From B1SED10-75 sp964636865 (GTDB lineage: Bacteria; Bacillota; Dethiobacteria; DTU022; PWGO01), in NCBI GenBank assembly GCA_964636865.1, contig CAZWVJ010000009.1, forward strand, positions 1-64,000: 64,000 bases of DNA. Direction: 5' to 3'. The translations under genes were made by a program, and so were the position numbers. Below are positions 1 through 8,968 of the stretch, one piece after another. Below the pieces are notes generated by a model. It made no database searches. It saw only the letters and a list, made by a program, of their open reading frames with translations, and had not been told where the DNA came from. Each line of letters opens with the position of its first letter. Within the stretch, counting starts at the first letter, position 1.

Positions 1-2
1 TC

Positions 3-536
3 GATAAAGATCGTAATGAATTTTATTTTATGGAAGTTAACTCTCGTATTCAGGTTGAACATCCCGTCACCGAGGAGATAACGGGCGTGGACTTAGTGAA
101 GGAGCAGATTAAGGTGGCCTTTGGCGCCCCTCTCTCATTGAATCAGGAGGACATAAACTTCCAGGGCCATGCTATCGAATGCCGCATCACAGCCGAAGAT
201 GCCAAAGATGATTTTATGCCATCGCCTGGTGACATAACATATTTTGCTCTGCCTGATGGCAAGAATGTCCGGATAGATACCCACTGCCATCAGGGATGCA
301 CAATCAGTCCCTTCTATGACCCGTTATTAGCCAAGCTGATTACTACAGGCAATACCCGCGCAGAAGCATTAGCGAATATGAAAATTGCACTGGCGGACTT
401 TAAAACCGAGGGAATAGAAACTAATATCTCCTTCCTGCAGTTCTTGGTTGAGCAACCTGAGTTTGCGGCAGGAGATATCCACATTAATTGGATAGAACAT
501 ACAGTTTTACCCAATTTTGTAGAATCACTAAAATAA
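3..536 (+). CDS. accC: Biotin carboxylase, C-terminal part (5' end outside window)
   Basis: The reading frame is open from the window edge, so only about the last 178 residues of a protein usually near 450 residues are present. The enzyme is the ATP-dependent biotin carboxylase of acetyl-CoA carboxylase or a related acyl-CoA/pyruvate carboxylase. The visible motif MEVNSRIQVEHPVTEE carries the family's catalytic Glu, Asn and Arg, and a downstream VRIDTH...SPFYDPLLAKLI stretch matches the C-terminal biotin carboxylase domain, whose Arg orients the carboxyphosphate intermediate. It ends in TAA with no biotinyl domain attached, so it is a stand-alone subunit. Which carboxylase it serves cannot be decided here because the partners lie upstream. 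Confidence 0.93.
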   Translation, partial: DKDRNEFYFMEVNSRIQVEHPVTEEITGVDLVKEQIKVAFGAPLSLNQEDINFQGHAIECRITAEDAKDDFMPSPGDITYFALPDGKNVRIDTHCHQGCTISPFYDPLLAKLITTGNTRAEALANMKIALADFKTEGIETNISFLQFLVEQPEFAAGDIHINWIEHTVLPNFVESLK

Positions 537-541
537 GATAA

Positions 542-836
542 ATGCAAGGGGAAGCCCTCGGGGTTTGCCCGGAAGGTGAAGGCGGACTTTTGGCTGAATC
601 CGGCGCAACCGCCCCGGGCGGAGGATTGACTTTGGATACTTCCGGCGGGCTGGAATGCAGGGGCTCCCTATAGGTGTATCGGGATAAGCAATGGTCTATG
701 AAATAATTGCCCAGTTGCGAAGTGAAGTAGGGGACAGACAGGCCAAAAGTGCCCGGATTGGCCTTGCTGAAAGGGGGGCTGTTTCCTGGGAGCCGAAGAA
801 GCAGCTGCCGCGGTGCAAATATTTCAAAAGCAATAA
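542..836 (+). pseudogene. Thiolase (acetyl-CoA acetyltransferase family) C-terminal remnant
   Basis: Translating in shifting frames gives a continuous thiolase C-terminus. Frame 1 from 542 reads EALGVCPEGEGG, then DTSGGLECRG, and hits TAG at 671. The next frame reads GVSG, a TAA at 685-687, then AMVYEIIAQLRSEVGDRQ and SARIGLAE. A last frame from about 771 reads GGCFLGAEEAAAAVQIFQKQ and stops at 834-836. These are the segments around and after the catalytic CxGHPxG histidine of SCP-x-like thiolases, but the HPxG part is lost. At least two frameshifts and one nonsense codon are needed, and the first three quarters of the gene are absent. The higher G+C content than its flanks reflects the old coding sequence. 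Confidence 0.85.
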
Positions 837-934
837 TAATAACTTATAGATAGGGTTTTTCGTTTTATGCGCCCTAACAGTATTACTGTTTTGGAAACGG
901 GGTTTATAAGATTCATGGATGGTGAAACAAAGCA

Positions 935-1879
935 ATGAAAAATGTAGCTATTACCGGCGCAGCAGGTTTCCTGGGTAAAAAGATACTGGATCGGTTGCAG
1001 GAGTATTCCGGCATAGATACTATTGTTGCTACGGACATAAAAGAATTACCTGACAAATATTATAGCGATAGAATAAAATTTTACAGGTTAGATATAAGAG
1101 ATAAAAGATTAGGTGAGCTTTTCAGAGAGCATAATGTTGATACGGTGATTCACCTGGCTTTTATTCTTGATCCCATCAGGCAGTTGGATGAAATGCGCTC
1201 TGTTAATTTGGAGGGTAGTAAAAATGTTTTGGACTCAGTTCGTTTCTGCGGCGCAAATCACCTGGTGGTAGCTTCTTCAACTTCCGCTTTTGGTGCTTTC
1301 CCTGACAACCCGGAGTGGCTTACTGAAGAAACGCCGGTGAGGGAGCATCCCACCTTTAATTATGCTGCGGACAAATATGCAGTGGAACAAATATTAAATG
1401 ATTTTATTGTGGAAAACCCCCGTATTAAGACCGCAATCATAAGACCCTGTATCGTATATGGGCCCAATGTGGACAACTATATTTCCAGGATGATGCGGAA
1501 TTGGCCTTTTTTGGTCCGGGTGGGGAGAGATTGTCCACCCATGCAGTTTGTCCATGAAGATGATGTGGCAGAACTTTTCCTCTTGGTTTTGGAAAGGGAA
1601 GAAGAAGGAATATTTCATTGTGTAGGAGAGGGAGTAGTTACCATGTATGATATTGCCGCCAAAGCAGGTAAAAAAGTAATACCTCTTCCGGTGTGGTTGG
1701 CATATCCCTTTACCGCCCTGCTTTATTTTTTGCGTATTCCCCTGGTGGAAGCCCCGGCTCCTTTTCTTGATTTTTTACGTTACCGTTGGACGGCTTCCGA
1801 TCTGGAAACCAGGCGTAAAACAGGGTTTAAACCTCGTTATTCCAGTGAAAAGGTGGTGGAAATACTTTTTGAACAATAA
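935..1879 (+). CDS. NAD-dependent epimerase/dehydratase (extended SDR)
   Basis: The 314-residue protein starts with the Rossmann dinucleotide motif GAAGFLG (residues 8-14) and carries a SST triad region (114-116) and a YAADK catalytic Tyr-Lys pair (Y143, K147), the layout of extended short-chain dehydrogenases that act on nucleotide sugars. VIRPCIVYGP-like residues after the catalytic Tyr are also typical. The C-terminal substrate domain contains a hydrophobic stretch (about 250-275) found in membrane-near or atypical members, so the substrate is not predictable. The upstream ribosome site is weak (GGTGAAAC). It stands alone between the thiolase remnant and the UPF0173 gene. Confidence 0.85.
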   Translation: MKNVAITGAAGFLGKKILDRLQEYSGIDTIVATDIKELPDKYYSDRIKFYRLDIRDKRLGELFREHNVDTVIHLAFILDPIRQLDEMRSVNLEGSKNVLDSVRFCGANHLVVASSTSAFGAFPDNPEWLTEETPVREHPTFNYAADKYAVEQILNDFIVENPRIKTAIIRPCIVYGPNVDNYISRMMRNWPFLVRVGRDCPPMQFVHEDDVAELFLLVLEREEEGIFHCVGEGVVTMYDIAAKAGKKVIPLPVWLAYPFTALLYFLRIPLVEAPAPFLDFLRYRWTASDLETRRKTGFKPRYSSEKVVEILFEQ

Positions 1880-1975
1880 AGAGGAAATGCACCGGTTAAA
1901 GTAGAATAACTAAATTTAAAGAAAGAATAGAACGGAACATATAATATTAACTAAACTTCAGGAGGTATGAAATTT

Positions 1976-2674
1976 ATGGGAAACAGAGTAAAATGGCTTG
2001 GCCATTCTACTTTTGAGGTGGTAACCGGAGGAGGGTTAAAAATTCTCATAGATCCCTGGATTACAGGCAATCCTTCTTGCCCGGTGAACAAAGAAGAATT
2101 ACAGGGTCCGGATGCTATCCTGATTACGCATGATCATTTTGATCATCTGGGGGAAGATGTGCCTTACTTGGTAAGTGGTTCGGACGCTATTATTTTGGCT
2201 CAACCGGAAATAGTGAGTAAGCTTAAAGAGGCCGGGGTGGATGATAACAACTTTATTTATGGCATGGGAATGAATATCGGCGGCACCGTGCAGGTGGAAA
2301 ATGTAGAAATAACCATGGTTCAGGCATTTCATTCCGCCCTGACGGGATCGCCTGCCGGCTTTATTATTGGCACAGAAGATAAAAAGGGCATTTACCATGC
2401 CGGAGACACGGGGGTTTTTGGCGACATGAAATTGCTATCGGAATTATATTCCATAGATCTCGCTCTTTTGCCTATAGGAAGCGTTTTTGTTATGGATCCA
2501 TTACAGGCGGCTCAATCTTTACAACTGCTTAATCCCAGGAGAGTAGTGCCTATGCATTATGGAACTTTTCCTATTTTGGTCCAAGACACGGAGGAATTTA
2601 TTGAACTGGCGCGGCAAAAAGCACCTCACGTGGAAATAGATGTAATTGAACCCGGTGAGGAATTAGAATTTTAA
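1976..2674 (+). CDS. UPF0173-type metal-dependent hydrolase (metallo-beta-lactamase fold)
   Basis: The protein of 232 residues has the metallo-beta-lactamase signature ITHDHFDHLG near residue 52 and the family opening VKWLGHSTFEV, plus late HAGDTG and MHYGTFP motifs that supply the remaining metal ligands. The UPF0173/YtkL family is thought to hydrolyse small phosphodiester or ester-like substrates, but its cellular role is unknown. An in-frame ATG at 1967 sits directly on the GGAGGT ribosome site (1961-1966); the ATG at 1976 gives a normal spacing of nine bases and is chosen. A strong hairpin terminator follows about 75 bases downstream. Confidence 0.87.
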   Translation: MGNRVKWLGHSTFEVVTGGGLKILIDPWITGNPSCPVNKEELQGPDAILITHDHFDHLGEDVPYLVSGSDAIILAQPEIVSKLKEAGVDDNNFIYGMGMNIGGTVQVENVEITMVQAFHSALTGSPAGFIIGTEDKKGIYHAGDTGVFGDMKLLSELYSIDLALLPIGSVFVMDPLQAAQSLQLLNPRRVVPMHYGTFPILVQDTEEFIELARQKAPHVEIDVIEPGEELEF

Positions 2675-2750
2675 AAAAGGGGAATATGGGCGAGAATAGA
2701 AATCTCTGAAAGCTAACGCCTTCGGTGAAGCGGAGTTGTCTTATGTATTA

Positions 2751-2777
2751 TACCCGGCAATATTACCGGGTATTTTT
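2751..2777 (+). terminator. Rho-independent terminator after the UPF0173 gene
   Basis: TACCCGG and CCGGGTA pair around an AATATTA loop and are followed by TTTTTAT. The structure faces the plus strand and overlaps the last codons of the convergent MFS gene. Confidence 0.8.
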
Positions 2778-4064
2778 ATGGGGAAAATATTTATTACTGA
2801 AATAATTAAATGCAAAGGTAAAAATAAGCACGATACTTCCGAGCAATAACCAGCTTAGAGCGTAGGTTTCAGTTTGATCTGCTACCAGGCCAAATACAGG
2901 AGGGGCAATTACTACTCCAATACGAGTAAAAATCAAAGCAATACCGGTAACTACTCCTATATGCTCCGAAGCAACCAATTCCCCTACGGAGGTAAAAAAT
3001 AAGGCCATTGCTCCCATGGTGCAAAAACCCAACAAAAAAGAAAATACCAAAACAATCCAGAAAGGAAGGCTGAATGGGCTAATTACCAGGCCAAAAAATA
3101 TTGCCAAACAGGCAATGCAAATTCCCAGAAGGCAAAGCCCTTTGCGCCGGTCTCCTTTAAATAAAACTTCGTTTATTATGCCCCAAACAGGGTGACCGGT
3201 AACTCCGCCCAAATGGGCTATTCCCAGTCCTAAGCCGGCAAGAGCGGGGGTAAATCCCAGGTCAAGGGTGAGGTAAAGGGAAAAATGCCCTGTTATGGAA
3301 GAAATGCTCATCCCAAAAACAATGCCCATGCTGCAGATGGAAAGCAGGTAGCGGTTTTTTATGAAATGAAGTAAATCATCTTTAAAAGAAGAAGTTTTAT
3401 TTTCACCGGAGGTACTTTCATCTTCTGGTTCAGGTGATGAAGGCTCCCGGTGAAACTTTAAAATAAAAAGGCCGATGAGAATAGCAAAAGTACCTGCGCC
3501 TAAGAGCGCTATCCGCCAGTCAAATATTTCACCCATTATGGGTAAAAGGGAAGCACCCGCGAAGGCTCCAACTCCGCCGCCGCTGTGGGCGATACCCATA
3601 AAAAAGCCTTTTCGGGAAGGTTTCACATTTAAAAGTATCCCTTTACTCACTGCAGGAGTCAGTACGCTAAAACATATGCCGGTTAAAAAAGCCATAAAGA
3701 GAATGAAACTAAATAAAGGAGCAAAAGAATGAAGCACAATTATTATCCCCACCATGGTCGTTCCCAAAACTAAACTTTTTTTAGCTCCTAACCAATCTAC
3801 AATCCGTCCGCTGAAAACGGCAAGTAAAGTGGCACTTAGAAAGTAAAAACTGGAATAAAGTCCGGCTTCTGCCCGGGAAATTAGAAATTCTTCCTGTACC
3901 ATGGGTAGAAGAGCTTTAAACCCTTGAATATTGGCCATTACTGCCAGGTATGCAGTGGAAATAATCAGCGCTGCTATCCAGTTCCGACGGTTAGTATTTA
4001 TTTCTTGGGAATTATTTTGTTCCATATCTTTTAAAACCTCATTATTCATTAAAATGCTTCCCAT
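2763..4064 (-). CDS. Major facilitator superfamily transporter
   Basis: The 433-residue protein has about twelve hydrophobic helices in two halves separated by a charged cytoplasmic loop (roughly residues 205-230, rich in Glu/Ser/Lys). A loop-2 motif GRIVDWLGAKKSL between helices 2 and 3 matches the MFS GxxxDxxGxK/R signature. The substrate cannot be inferred; the general pattern resembles organic anion or drug exporters. Start choice is uncertain: the first ATG at 4064 lacks a ribosome site, whereas ATGs at 4049 and 4025 are in frame, the latter preceded by GAGGT at ten bases. The gene is monocistronic and convergent with the UPF0173 gene. Confidence 0.85.
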   Translation of the reverse strand: MGSILMNNEVLKDMEQNNSQEINTNRRNWIAALIISTAYLAVMANIQGFKALLPMVQEEFLISRAEAGLYSSFYFLSATLLAVFSGRIVDWLGAKKSLVLGTTMVGIIIVLHSFAPLFSFILFMAFLTGICFSVLTPAVSKGILLNVKPSRKGFFMGIAHSGGGVGAFAGASLLPIMGEIFDWRIALLGAGTFAILIGLFILKFHREPSSPEPEDESTSGENKTSSFKDDLLHFIKNRYLLSICSMGIVFGMSISSITGHFSLYLTLDLGFTPALAGLGLGIAHLGGVTGHPVWGIINEVLFKGDRRKGLCLLGICIACLAIFFGLVISPFSLPFWIVLVFSFLLGFCTMGAMALFFTSVGELVASEHIGVVTGIALIFTRIGVVIAPPVFGLVADQTETYALSWLLLGSIVLIFTFAFNYFSNKYFPHKNTR

Positions 4065-4245
4065 GGTGAAATAAAAGGATTGTGACTATAAGTTAGTATA
4101 TCAAAACATGAGGCTGTAAGGAAGAAAACTACAAGGGAATAAAGATATTATGTATTATAAAGGAATAAAGTGTTGTAAATAGAATTACTTACTATCACTT
4201 AAGTTTAAGATATAAATAATAAAAATGTAGAAAGGACGATGTTCT

Positions 4246-4638
4246 GTGTTCTGTAGAAACTGTGGAGAAGAAGTAAATGACCAGGCAGTAATGTGTGTGA
4301 CATGTGGTTGCCCACCGAAAAGCGGAAGTAAATTTTGTCAGAATTGTAAAGAAGAAACAGATCCTGCAGCCGAAGTTTGTGTGAATTGTGGGATCAAGCT
4401 TGCAAGGATGGCTCCGGCAGACGCAAAATCTAAATTAGCGGCAGGTTTGCTCGGCATATTCATTGGAGGCTTGGGAATTCACCGATTTTATTTAGGCTTT
4501 ACCGGTATAGGGGTTGCGCAGATAGTGGTTACTTTTGTAACATGCGGATTTGGCGCTATTTGGGGTTTTATTGAAGGTATTCTCATCCTTACCGGTTCTA
4601 TTGACAGAGATGCCAATGACCAGCCTTTAAAGGATTGA
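4246..4638 (+). CDS. Zinc-ribbon TM2-domain membrane protein
   Basis: A GTG start follows AAAGGA by about ten bases. The first 50 residues hold two CxxC pairs of a zinc ribbon (CRNCGEE...CVTCG) and a second pair set (CQNCKEE...CVNCG), so there are two tandem ribbons. The rest is a TM2 domain: a helix beginning KLAAGLLGIFIGGLGIHRFYLG, a turn, and a second helix with a C-terminal acidic tail. TM2 proteins with ribbons are widespread in Bacillota and their role is unknown. Length (130) is usual. The next gene starts about 30 bases later and may share the transcript. Confidence 0.85.
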   Translation: MFCRNCGEEVNDQAVMCVTCGCPPKSGSKFCQNCKEETDPAAEVCVNCGIKLARMAPADAKSKLAAGLLGIFIGGLGIHRFYLGFTGIGVAQIVVTFVTCGFGAIWGFIEGILILTGSIDRDANDQPLKD

Positions 4639-4668
4639 ATCGATTTTCAACGAAGTAGGAGGATGAAT

Positions 4669-5436
4669 ATGATTGGAGCTATTGCCGGTGACATTATCGG
4701 ATCGGTGTACGAAGGAAATCCCATTAAGCATACGGAATTCCCTCTTTTTACTGAGGGCTCCGTCTTTACTGACGATACGGTGATGACAGTTGCCGTGGCG
4801 GACTGTATAATGAAGGAGGATGATTATGCAAGCTTTTTGCGGGAATATGGGCGGATGTACCCTTATGCCGGTTATGGGGGAATGTTTAGGCGCTGGCTTT
4901 TTTCTGCGGATCCCCGCCCCTATAATAGCTTCGGCAATGGCGCGGCGATGCGGGTTAGCCCGGTGGGATTTGCGTTTAACAGTATAGAAGAAGTTTTGGA
5001 AGAATCACGGCGCAGTGCGGAGGTAACCCATAACCACCCTGAAGGAATTAAGGGAGCCCAGGCAACTGCAGCGGCAATTTTTTTAGCCCGTCAAGGGGAA
5101 AGCAAGGAAAATATAAATAATTACATAACTAATAACTTTGATTATAATTTAGATACTTCTCTAGAAATTATTCGGCCATACTATACCTTTGATGTAACCT
5201 GCCAGGGTTCTGTGCCGGAATCCATTATAGCTTTTCTGGAGTCCACCGGTTATGAAGATGCGGTACGTAAGGCTATTTCTTTGGGAGGCGACAGTGATAC
5301 CATGGCGTGTATAACAGGAGGCATAGCCGAGGCTTTTTATGGAGACATCCCGAAGAACATAGAAAACGAGATGAAGAAGCGCCTCACGAAAAGCCTTTTG
5401 GAGGTTGTAGAAAAGTTTCAACAGTATATCGGTTGA
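4669..5436 (+). CDS. ADP-ribosylglycohydrolase (DraG-like)
   Basis: The protein of about 255 residues begins MIGAIAGDIIGSVYEG and carries FTDDTVMTVAVADC and, near the C terminus, SLGGDSDTMACITGG. These are the metal-binding Thr-Asp-Asp and Gly-Asp-Ser-Asp-Thr motifs of DraG-type enzymes, which remove ADP-ribose from Arg or other acceptors using two Mg ions in the cytoplasm. The ATG at 4663 touches the AGGAGG ribosome site, so the ATG at 4669 (six-base spacing) is preferred. The sirtuin gene follows after 24 bases, suggesting a two-gene NAD/ADP-ribose unit. No nitrogenase-type DraT partner is visible, so the target is unknown. Confidence 0.88.
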   Translation: MIGAIAGDIIGSVYEGNPIKHTEFPLFTEGSVFTDDTVMTVAVADCIMKEDDYASFLREYGRMYPYAGYGGMFRRWLFSADPRPYNSFGNGAAMRVSPVGFAFNSIEEVLEESRRSAEVTHNHPEGIKGAQATAAAIFLARQGESKENINNYITNNFDYNLDTSLEIIRPYYTFDVTCQGSVPESIIAFLESTGYEDAVRKAISLGGDSDTMACITGGIAEAFYGDIPKNIENEMKKRLTKSLLEVVEKFQQYIG

Positions 5437-5460
5437 TTTGAGATAGAAAGGGGGGTAAGT

Positions 5461-6267
5461 ATGGGGGAAGAAGAATTAGTGCAGCGCCTGGCCGAAAATA
5501 TAATTAATGCCAGATATGCCATAGCACTCACTGGAGCAGGCCTTTCCACAGAATCCGGTATTCCGGATTATCGGGGTCCGCAGGGAATTTGGACGAAAAA
5601 CCCGGAGGCGGAAAAAAAGGCTTACCGTTCCTTTGCCCTGTTTCAGGAAGACCCCCGTGCTTATTGGGAAGAAAGGTTAAGTGTTTCCAGCCTGCTTGGA
5701 GACCTGGCTTCATATGAACCTAATGCCGGCCATTATGCCCTTGTAGAATTGGAAAAAATGGGCTTATTAAAATATGTAATAACCCAGAACATTGATGGTT
5801 TGCATTTAAAGGCCGGTTCAGAAAATGTTTTGGAATATCATGGCAATGCTTTTAAACTAAGATGTATTTCCTGCCGTACCCGCTTTGAATCGGAAGAATA
5901 TGATGTGGAAAAATTGCAAAGAGAAGCTGCATTACCACCGCTTTGTTTGCGCTGCCAGGAACCAATAAAGTCTGATGTAGTGCATTTTGGAGAACCTATC
6001 CCTGAAGACGTGATGATACAAAGCATGGAAGAAGCTCGCAAGTGTGATCTTATGATTATATGTGGCACATCCGCTTCCGTGTATCCTTTTGCAAGTTTAC
6101 CCATGGAGGCCCGTGGGAGGGAAGGAGTTCTTCTGGTAGAAGTTAATGCTGCGCCTACTCCTCTTACAGAAGACAAAATTTCTGATTTTCTGATTGAAGG
6201 GCGGACCGGCGATATCTTGCCCCGTCTTGTAGAAGCGGTTAAAGCATTGAAGCAGGGAGATAATTAG
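5461..6267 (+). CDS. NAD-dependent protein deacylase, sirtuin (Sir2 family)
   Basis: The 268-residue protein has the sirtuin motifs in order: GAGLSTESGIPDYRG (25-39) for NAD binding, TQNIDGLH (108-115), catalytic His127 in HGNAF, a Cys4 zinc ribbon (C135, C138, C162, C165), and GTSASVYPFA. It should deacylate lysine using NAD and release O-acyl-ADP-ribose and nicotinamide. The GIWTKNP segment is typical of bacterial CobB-like deacetylases. The gene follows the DraG-like gene with an AAGGGGGG ribosome site. The pairing could mean that ADP-ribosyl products of both enzymes are handled together, but this is inference. Confidence 0.93.
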   Translation: MGEEELVQRLAENIINARYAIALTGAGLSTESGIPDYRGPQGIWTKNPEAEKKAYRSFALFQEDPRAYWEERLSVSSLLGDLASYEPNAGHYALVELEKMGLLKYVITQNIDGLHLKAGSENVLEYHGNAFKLRCISCRTRFESEEYDVEKLQREAALPPLCLRCQEPIKSDVVHFGEPIPEDVMIQSMEEARKCDLMIICGTSASVYPFASLPMEARGREGVLLVEVNAAPTPLTEDKISDFLIEGRTGDILPRLVEAVKALKQGDN

Positions 6268-6362
6268 CTAATAAATAATAAATGGGTTTGGGCGAAAAAT
6301 ATAAATGCAGAGGCATTGAATGTTTGCTTTACGGGTTTAGAGGAGAGAGGTGAGCCGGGAAA

Positions 6363-7670
6363 ATGAAGAATATTACATTTGATTATGCTTCAGCCATGGA
6401 CTTTTTAGCTCCTCATGAACTGGAATACATGGGGCCTAAAATTGAGCAGGCTCATGAGTTGCTGCATGAACGCCGGGGGGCGGGAAATGAATATACGGGA
6501 TGGCTAAACATTGCTTCTGATGTTATGCGTGAAGATGTTAAACAAATAAAAGAAGCTGCCGGACGCATACAAGAGATGGCAGATGTATTTATAGTTGTTG
6601 GCATTGGAGGTTCTTACCTGGGTGCCCGGGCTGCCATAGAGGCTCTTAATCATAATTTCCATAATTATTTTTCCCGGGAAAAAAGAAATGAGCCTGCTGT
6701 CATTTTTGCAGGTAATCACCTCAGTTCCACTTACCTCTCACACCTTATGGATTTACTCGCCGAGAGAGATGTAGCTGTGAATGTGATTTCTAAATCGGGT
6801 ACCACCCTGGAACCGGCAATAGCCTTTCGCCTGATTCGTTCTTTTTTTGAAGAACGCTATGGGAAAGATGAAGCCGGGAAGCGAATTTTTGTTACTACAG
6901 ATCGGGACAAAGGGCTTTTAAAGGAAATGGCTGTTAAAGAAGGATATGAAACATTTGTTATTCCCGGTGATGTAGGGGGAAGATACTCGGTAATAACCCC
7001 GGTAGGGCTCTTGCCTATGGCTGTGAGTGGAATTGATATAGAAAAAGTGCTGGAAGGTTACCGGGAAGGAAAAATGATATGTGATAAGCCCGATTGGGAT
7101 GATAATCCCGCTTACATTTATGCAGCGGTTCGTAACCTTCTTTACGCCCGGGGGAAATTATTGGAAGTTTTGGTTAGTTATGAACCTTATTTTCATTATA
7201 TTGCCGAATGGTGGAAGCAGCTTTTTGGGGAAAGCGAAGGCAAGGATGGCAAGGGTATATTTCCGGTTAATATGGGTTTTACTACCGATTTGCATTCCAT
7301 GGGGCAGTACTTACAGGAGGGGCGGCGGCATTTTTTTGTAACTTCTTTATGGCAGGAGGAGCCCGCTTGTGGTTTAAGCATTCCTGCATTGGTTGAGGAT
7401 GATGATGGCTTAAATTATTTAGCAGATACGAATATGCATGAGGTAAATGAAAAGGCCTGGCATGGAACCGTAGAAGCCCATACTGCCGGGGGCGTTCCTA
7501 ATTTGACAGTTAAATTGCCCGAGATGAATCCATTTTACTTTGGCCAACTGGTTTATTTTTTTATGAAAACTTGCGCGGTTAGCGGGTACTTAATGGGGGT
7601 TAACCCCTTTGATCAGCCGGGAGTGGAGGCTTACAAGAGAAATATGTTTACCCTTCTTCGCCGGAAGTGA
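6363..7670 (+). CDS. pgi: Glucose-6-phosphate isomerase
   Basis: The 435-residue protein has the length of the short Bacillus-type phosphoglucose isomerases. It shows VVGIGGSYLGARA and ISKSGTTLEPAIAFR, the phosphate-binding segments, GGRYSVITPVG with the catalytic region, and a conserved C-terminal YKRNMF. It interconverts glucose-6-phosphate and fructose-6-phosphate in glycolysis and gluconeogenesis. An AGAGAGGTGAG ribosome site precedes ATG 6363. It is about 95 bases from the sirtuin gene and could be a separate transcript. Confidence 0.95.
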   Translation: MKNITFDYASAMDFLAPHELEYMGPKIEQAHELLHERRGAGNEYTGWLNIASDVMREDVKQIKEAAGRIQEMADVFIVVGIGGSYLGARAAIEALNHNFHNYFSREKRNEPAVIFAGNHLSSTYLSHLMDLLAERDVAVNVISKSGTTLEPAIAFRLIRSFFEERYGKDEAGKRIFVTTDRDKGLLKEMAVKEGYETFVIPGDVGGRYSVITPVGLLPMAVSGIDIEKVLEGYREGKMICDKPDWDDNPAYIYAAVRNLLYARGKLLEVLVSYEPYFHYIAEWWKQLFGESEGKDGKGIFPVNMGFTTDLHSMGQYLQEGRRHFFVTSLWQEEPACGLSIPALVEDDDGLNYLADTNMHEVNEKAWHGTVEAHTAGGVPNLTVKLPEMNPFYFGQLVYFFMKTCAVSGYLMGVNPFDQPGVEAYKRNMFTLLRRK

Positions 7671-7703
7671 AATTTCAAGAGTTAGTTATGGCTTGATAGA
7701 TAA

Positions 7704-7732
7704 TATAATTTTAGATGGAATTATAATTTTTT
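7704..7732 (+). terminator. Possible AT-only terminator after pgi
   Basis: TATAATT and AATTATA can pair around an eight-base loop and are followed by a run of T. The stem has no G-C pairs, so this is a weak call. Confidence 0.4.
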
Positions 7733-7779
7733 AATGTAAAAAAAAACGTATAATGGACAAAAAATAAGTTGAATAAGGA

Positions 7780-8844
7780 GTGCAAATAAGAAAAGTGCCG
7801 GAAAATTTACGTACCACAGTAAAAATAATTATTTTAGTAATAATTGCCATAGGCATAGTTTGGTTTTTTACTAGTGTTATATGGGTACTCAGCCTTTTTG
7901 CAATAAGCCTTTTTATTGTTTATGCCCTCTTACCCATCGTGGAATTACTTAAATCTCGGGTTAAGTTGCCTCACGGCCCGTCTGTGGGTATTGCCTTTTT
8001 GATATTTATTGGATTGATAGCAATTTTTCTTGTTATTATAATACCCATTACAGTTCAAGAAGTTGAAAACATTATTAACGATTTACCTGTTTATTTTTCC
8101 GAAGTACAGTATCAGCTGGAACAACTGGAAAGAACTTTGGCGGAGTTTGATATAGACCTGGATCTTATCTATTTGGAAAACATTCCTGAGCTTCTTCAGG
8201 AGCTGCAGCCGGCCTTGGAAAGAGTTGCCCATATAAGCCTTGATTTTGTTTCCGGTTTGGTAAATATCTTGCTGGTATTCCTCATTGTTTTTTTCCTGTT
8301 GTATGATTTCCACAATATTAGAAATAACATTGTTTCTGTATGTCCTCCTAAATACCAGGAGCAGGCGCGGGATATTATAAGCATAGTCGATACCAATTTC
8401 GGAGGTTACATCAGGGGCACGATAATCAGGCTATTTGTGGTAGGTTTTATTGTAGGTGGGGCCATGTATATAATCGGTATGCCCTATGCTTTTCTATTGG
8501 GCCTTTTTGCCGGTGTTATGGATATTTTCCCATACATCGGCCCTTATATAGCTGTTATCCCGGCATTGTTAATTAGCCTTTCACCTCTTGCTCCCTCTAT
8601 TATAATAGTAATTATTATTTATGTCCTTGTGCAAGGGCTGGAAAGCTTTGTGCTTTCTCCGCTGGTGCTGGGCAAGGCGGTAAGAATTAAACCTATAACA
8701 GTCCTGGTTTGCATGTTAACGGGGCAGCAAATTGCCGGTATTTTGGGCATGATCCTTTTTGTTCCCCTGGCAGGGATAATTAGAAGTTTAATTCTCTATT
8801 ATCAAGAAAAGCAAGAAATTCCCGAAGAAAAAATGATTGTTTAA
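7780..8844 (+). CDS. AI-2E family transporter (PerM/YdiK-like permease)
   Basis: About 354 residues with the family layout: two or three N-terminal helices, a long amphipathic extracytoplasmic segment rich in Glu/Leu (roughly residues 90-155), then helices including YIIGMPYAFLLGLFAGVMDIFPYIGPYIAVIPA, the conserved AI-2E family core. Members have been linked to AI-2 export, Na/H exchange or envelope functions, so the substrate is not settled. Start is uncertain: GTG 7780 overlaps the AAGGAG ribosome site itself, the next in-frame GTG is at 7795 with fourteen bases spacing. A TATAAT sequence at 7749-7754 is a plausible -10 box. Confidence 0.85.
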   Translation: MQIRKVPENLRTTVKIIILVIIAIGIVWFFTSVIWVLSLFAISLFIVYALLPIVELLKSRVKLPHGPSVGIAFLIFIGLIAIFLVIIIPITVQEVENIINDLPVYFSEVQYQLEQLERTLAEFDIDLDLIYLENIPELLQELQPALERVAHISLDFVSGLVNILLVFLIVFFLLYDFHNIRNNIVSVCPPKYQEQARDIISIVDTNFGGYIRGTIIRLFVVGFIVGGAMYIIGMPYAFLLGLFAGVMDIFPYIGPYIAVIPALLISLSPLAPSIIIVIIIYVLVQGLESFVLSPLVLGKAVRIKPITVLVCMLTGQQIAGILGMILFVPLAGIIRSLILYYQEKQEIPEEKMIV

Positions 8845-8968
8845 AATCCGGTAGGGGGAAATTTTTGGGTTTTATTAAAAGGATAAAATAGTTATATAAC
8901 GAATAAAAACTTTAAAGAGTTATTTTATGGGCAGTAAAAGGGTAACGGTAGCAAAGGAGCTTATGCCA

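Noticed and set aside
537..850. A G+C-rich structured stretch that looked like a riboswitch or small RNA after accC
   Set aside because: Translation in shifting frames matches a thiolase C-terminus throughout, which explains the base composition.
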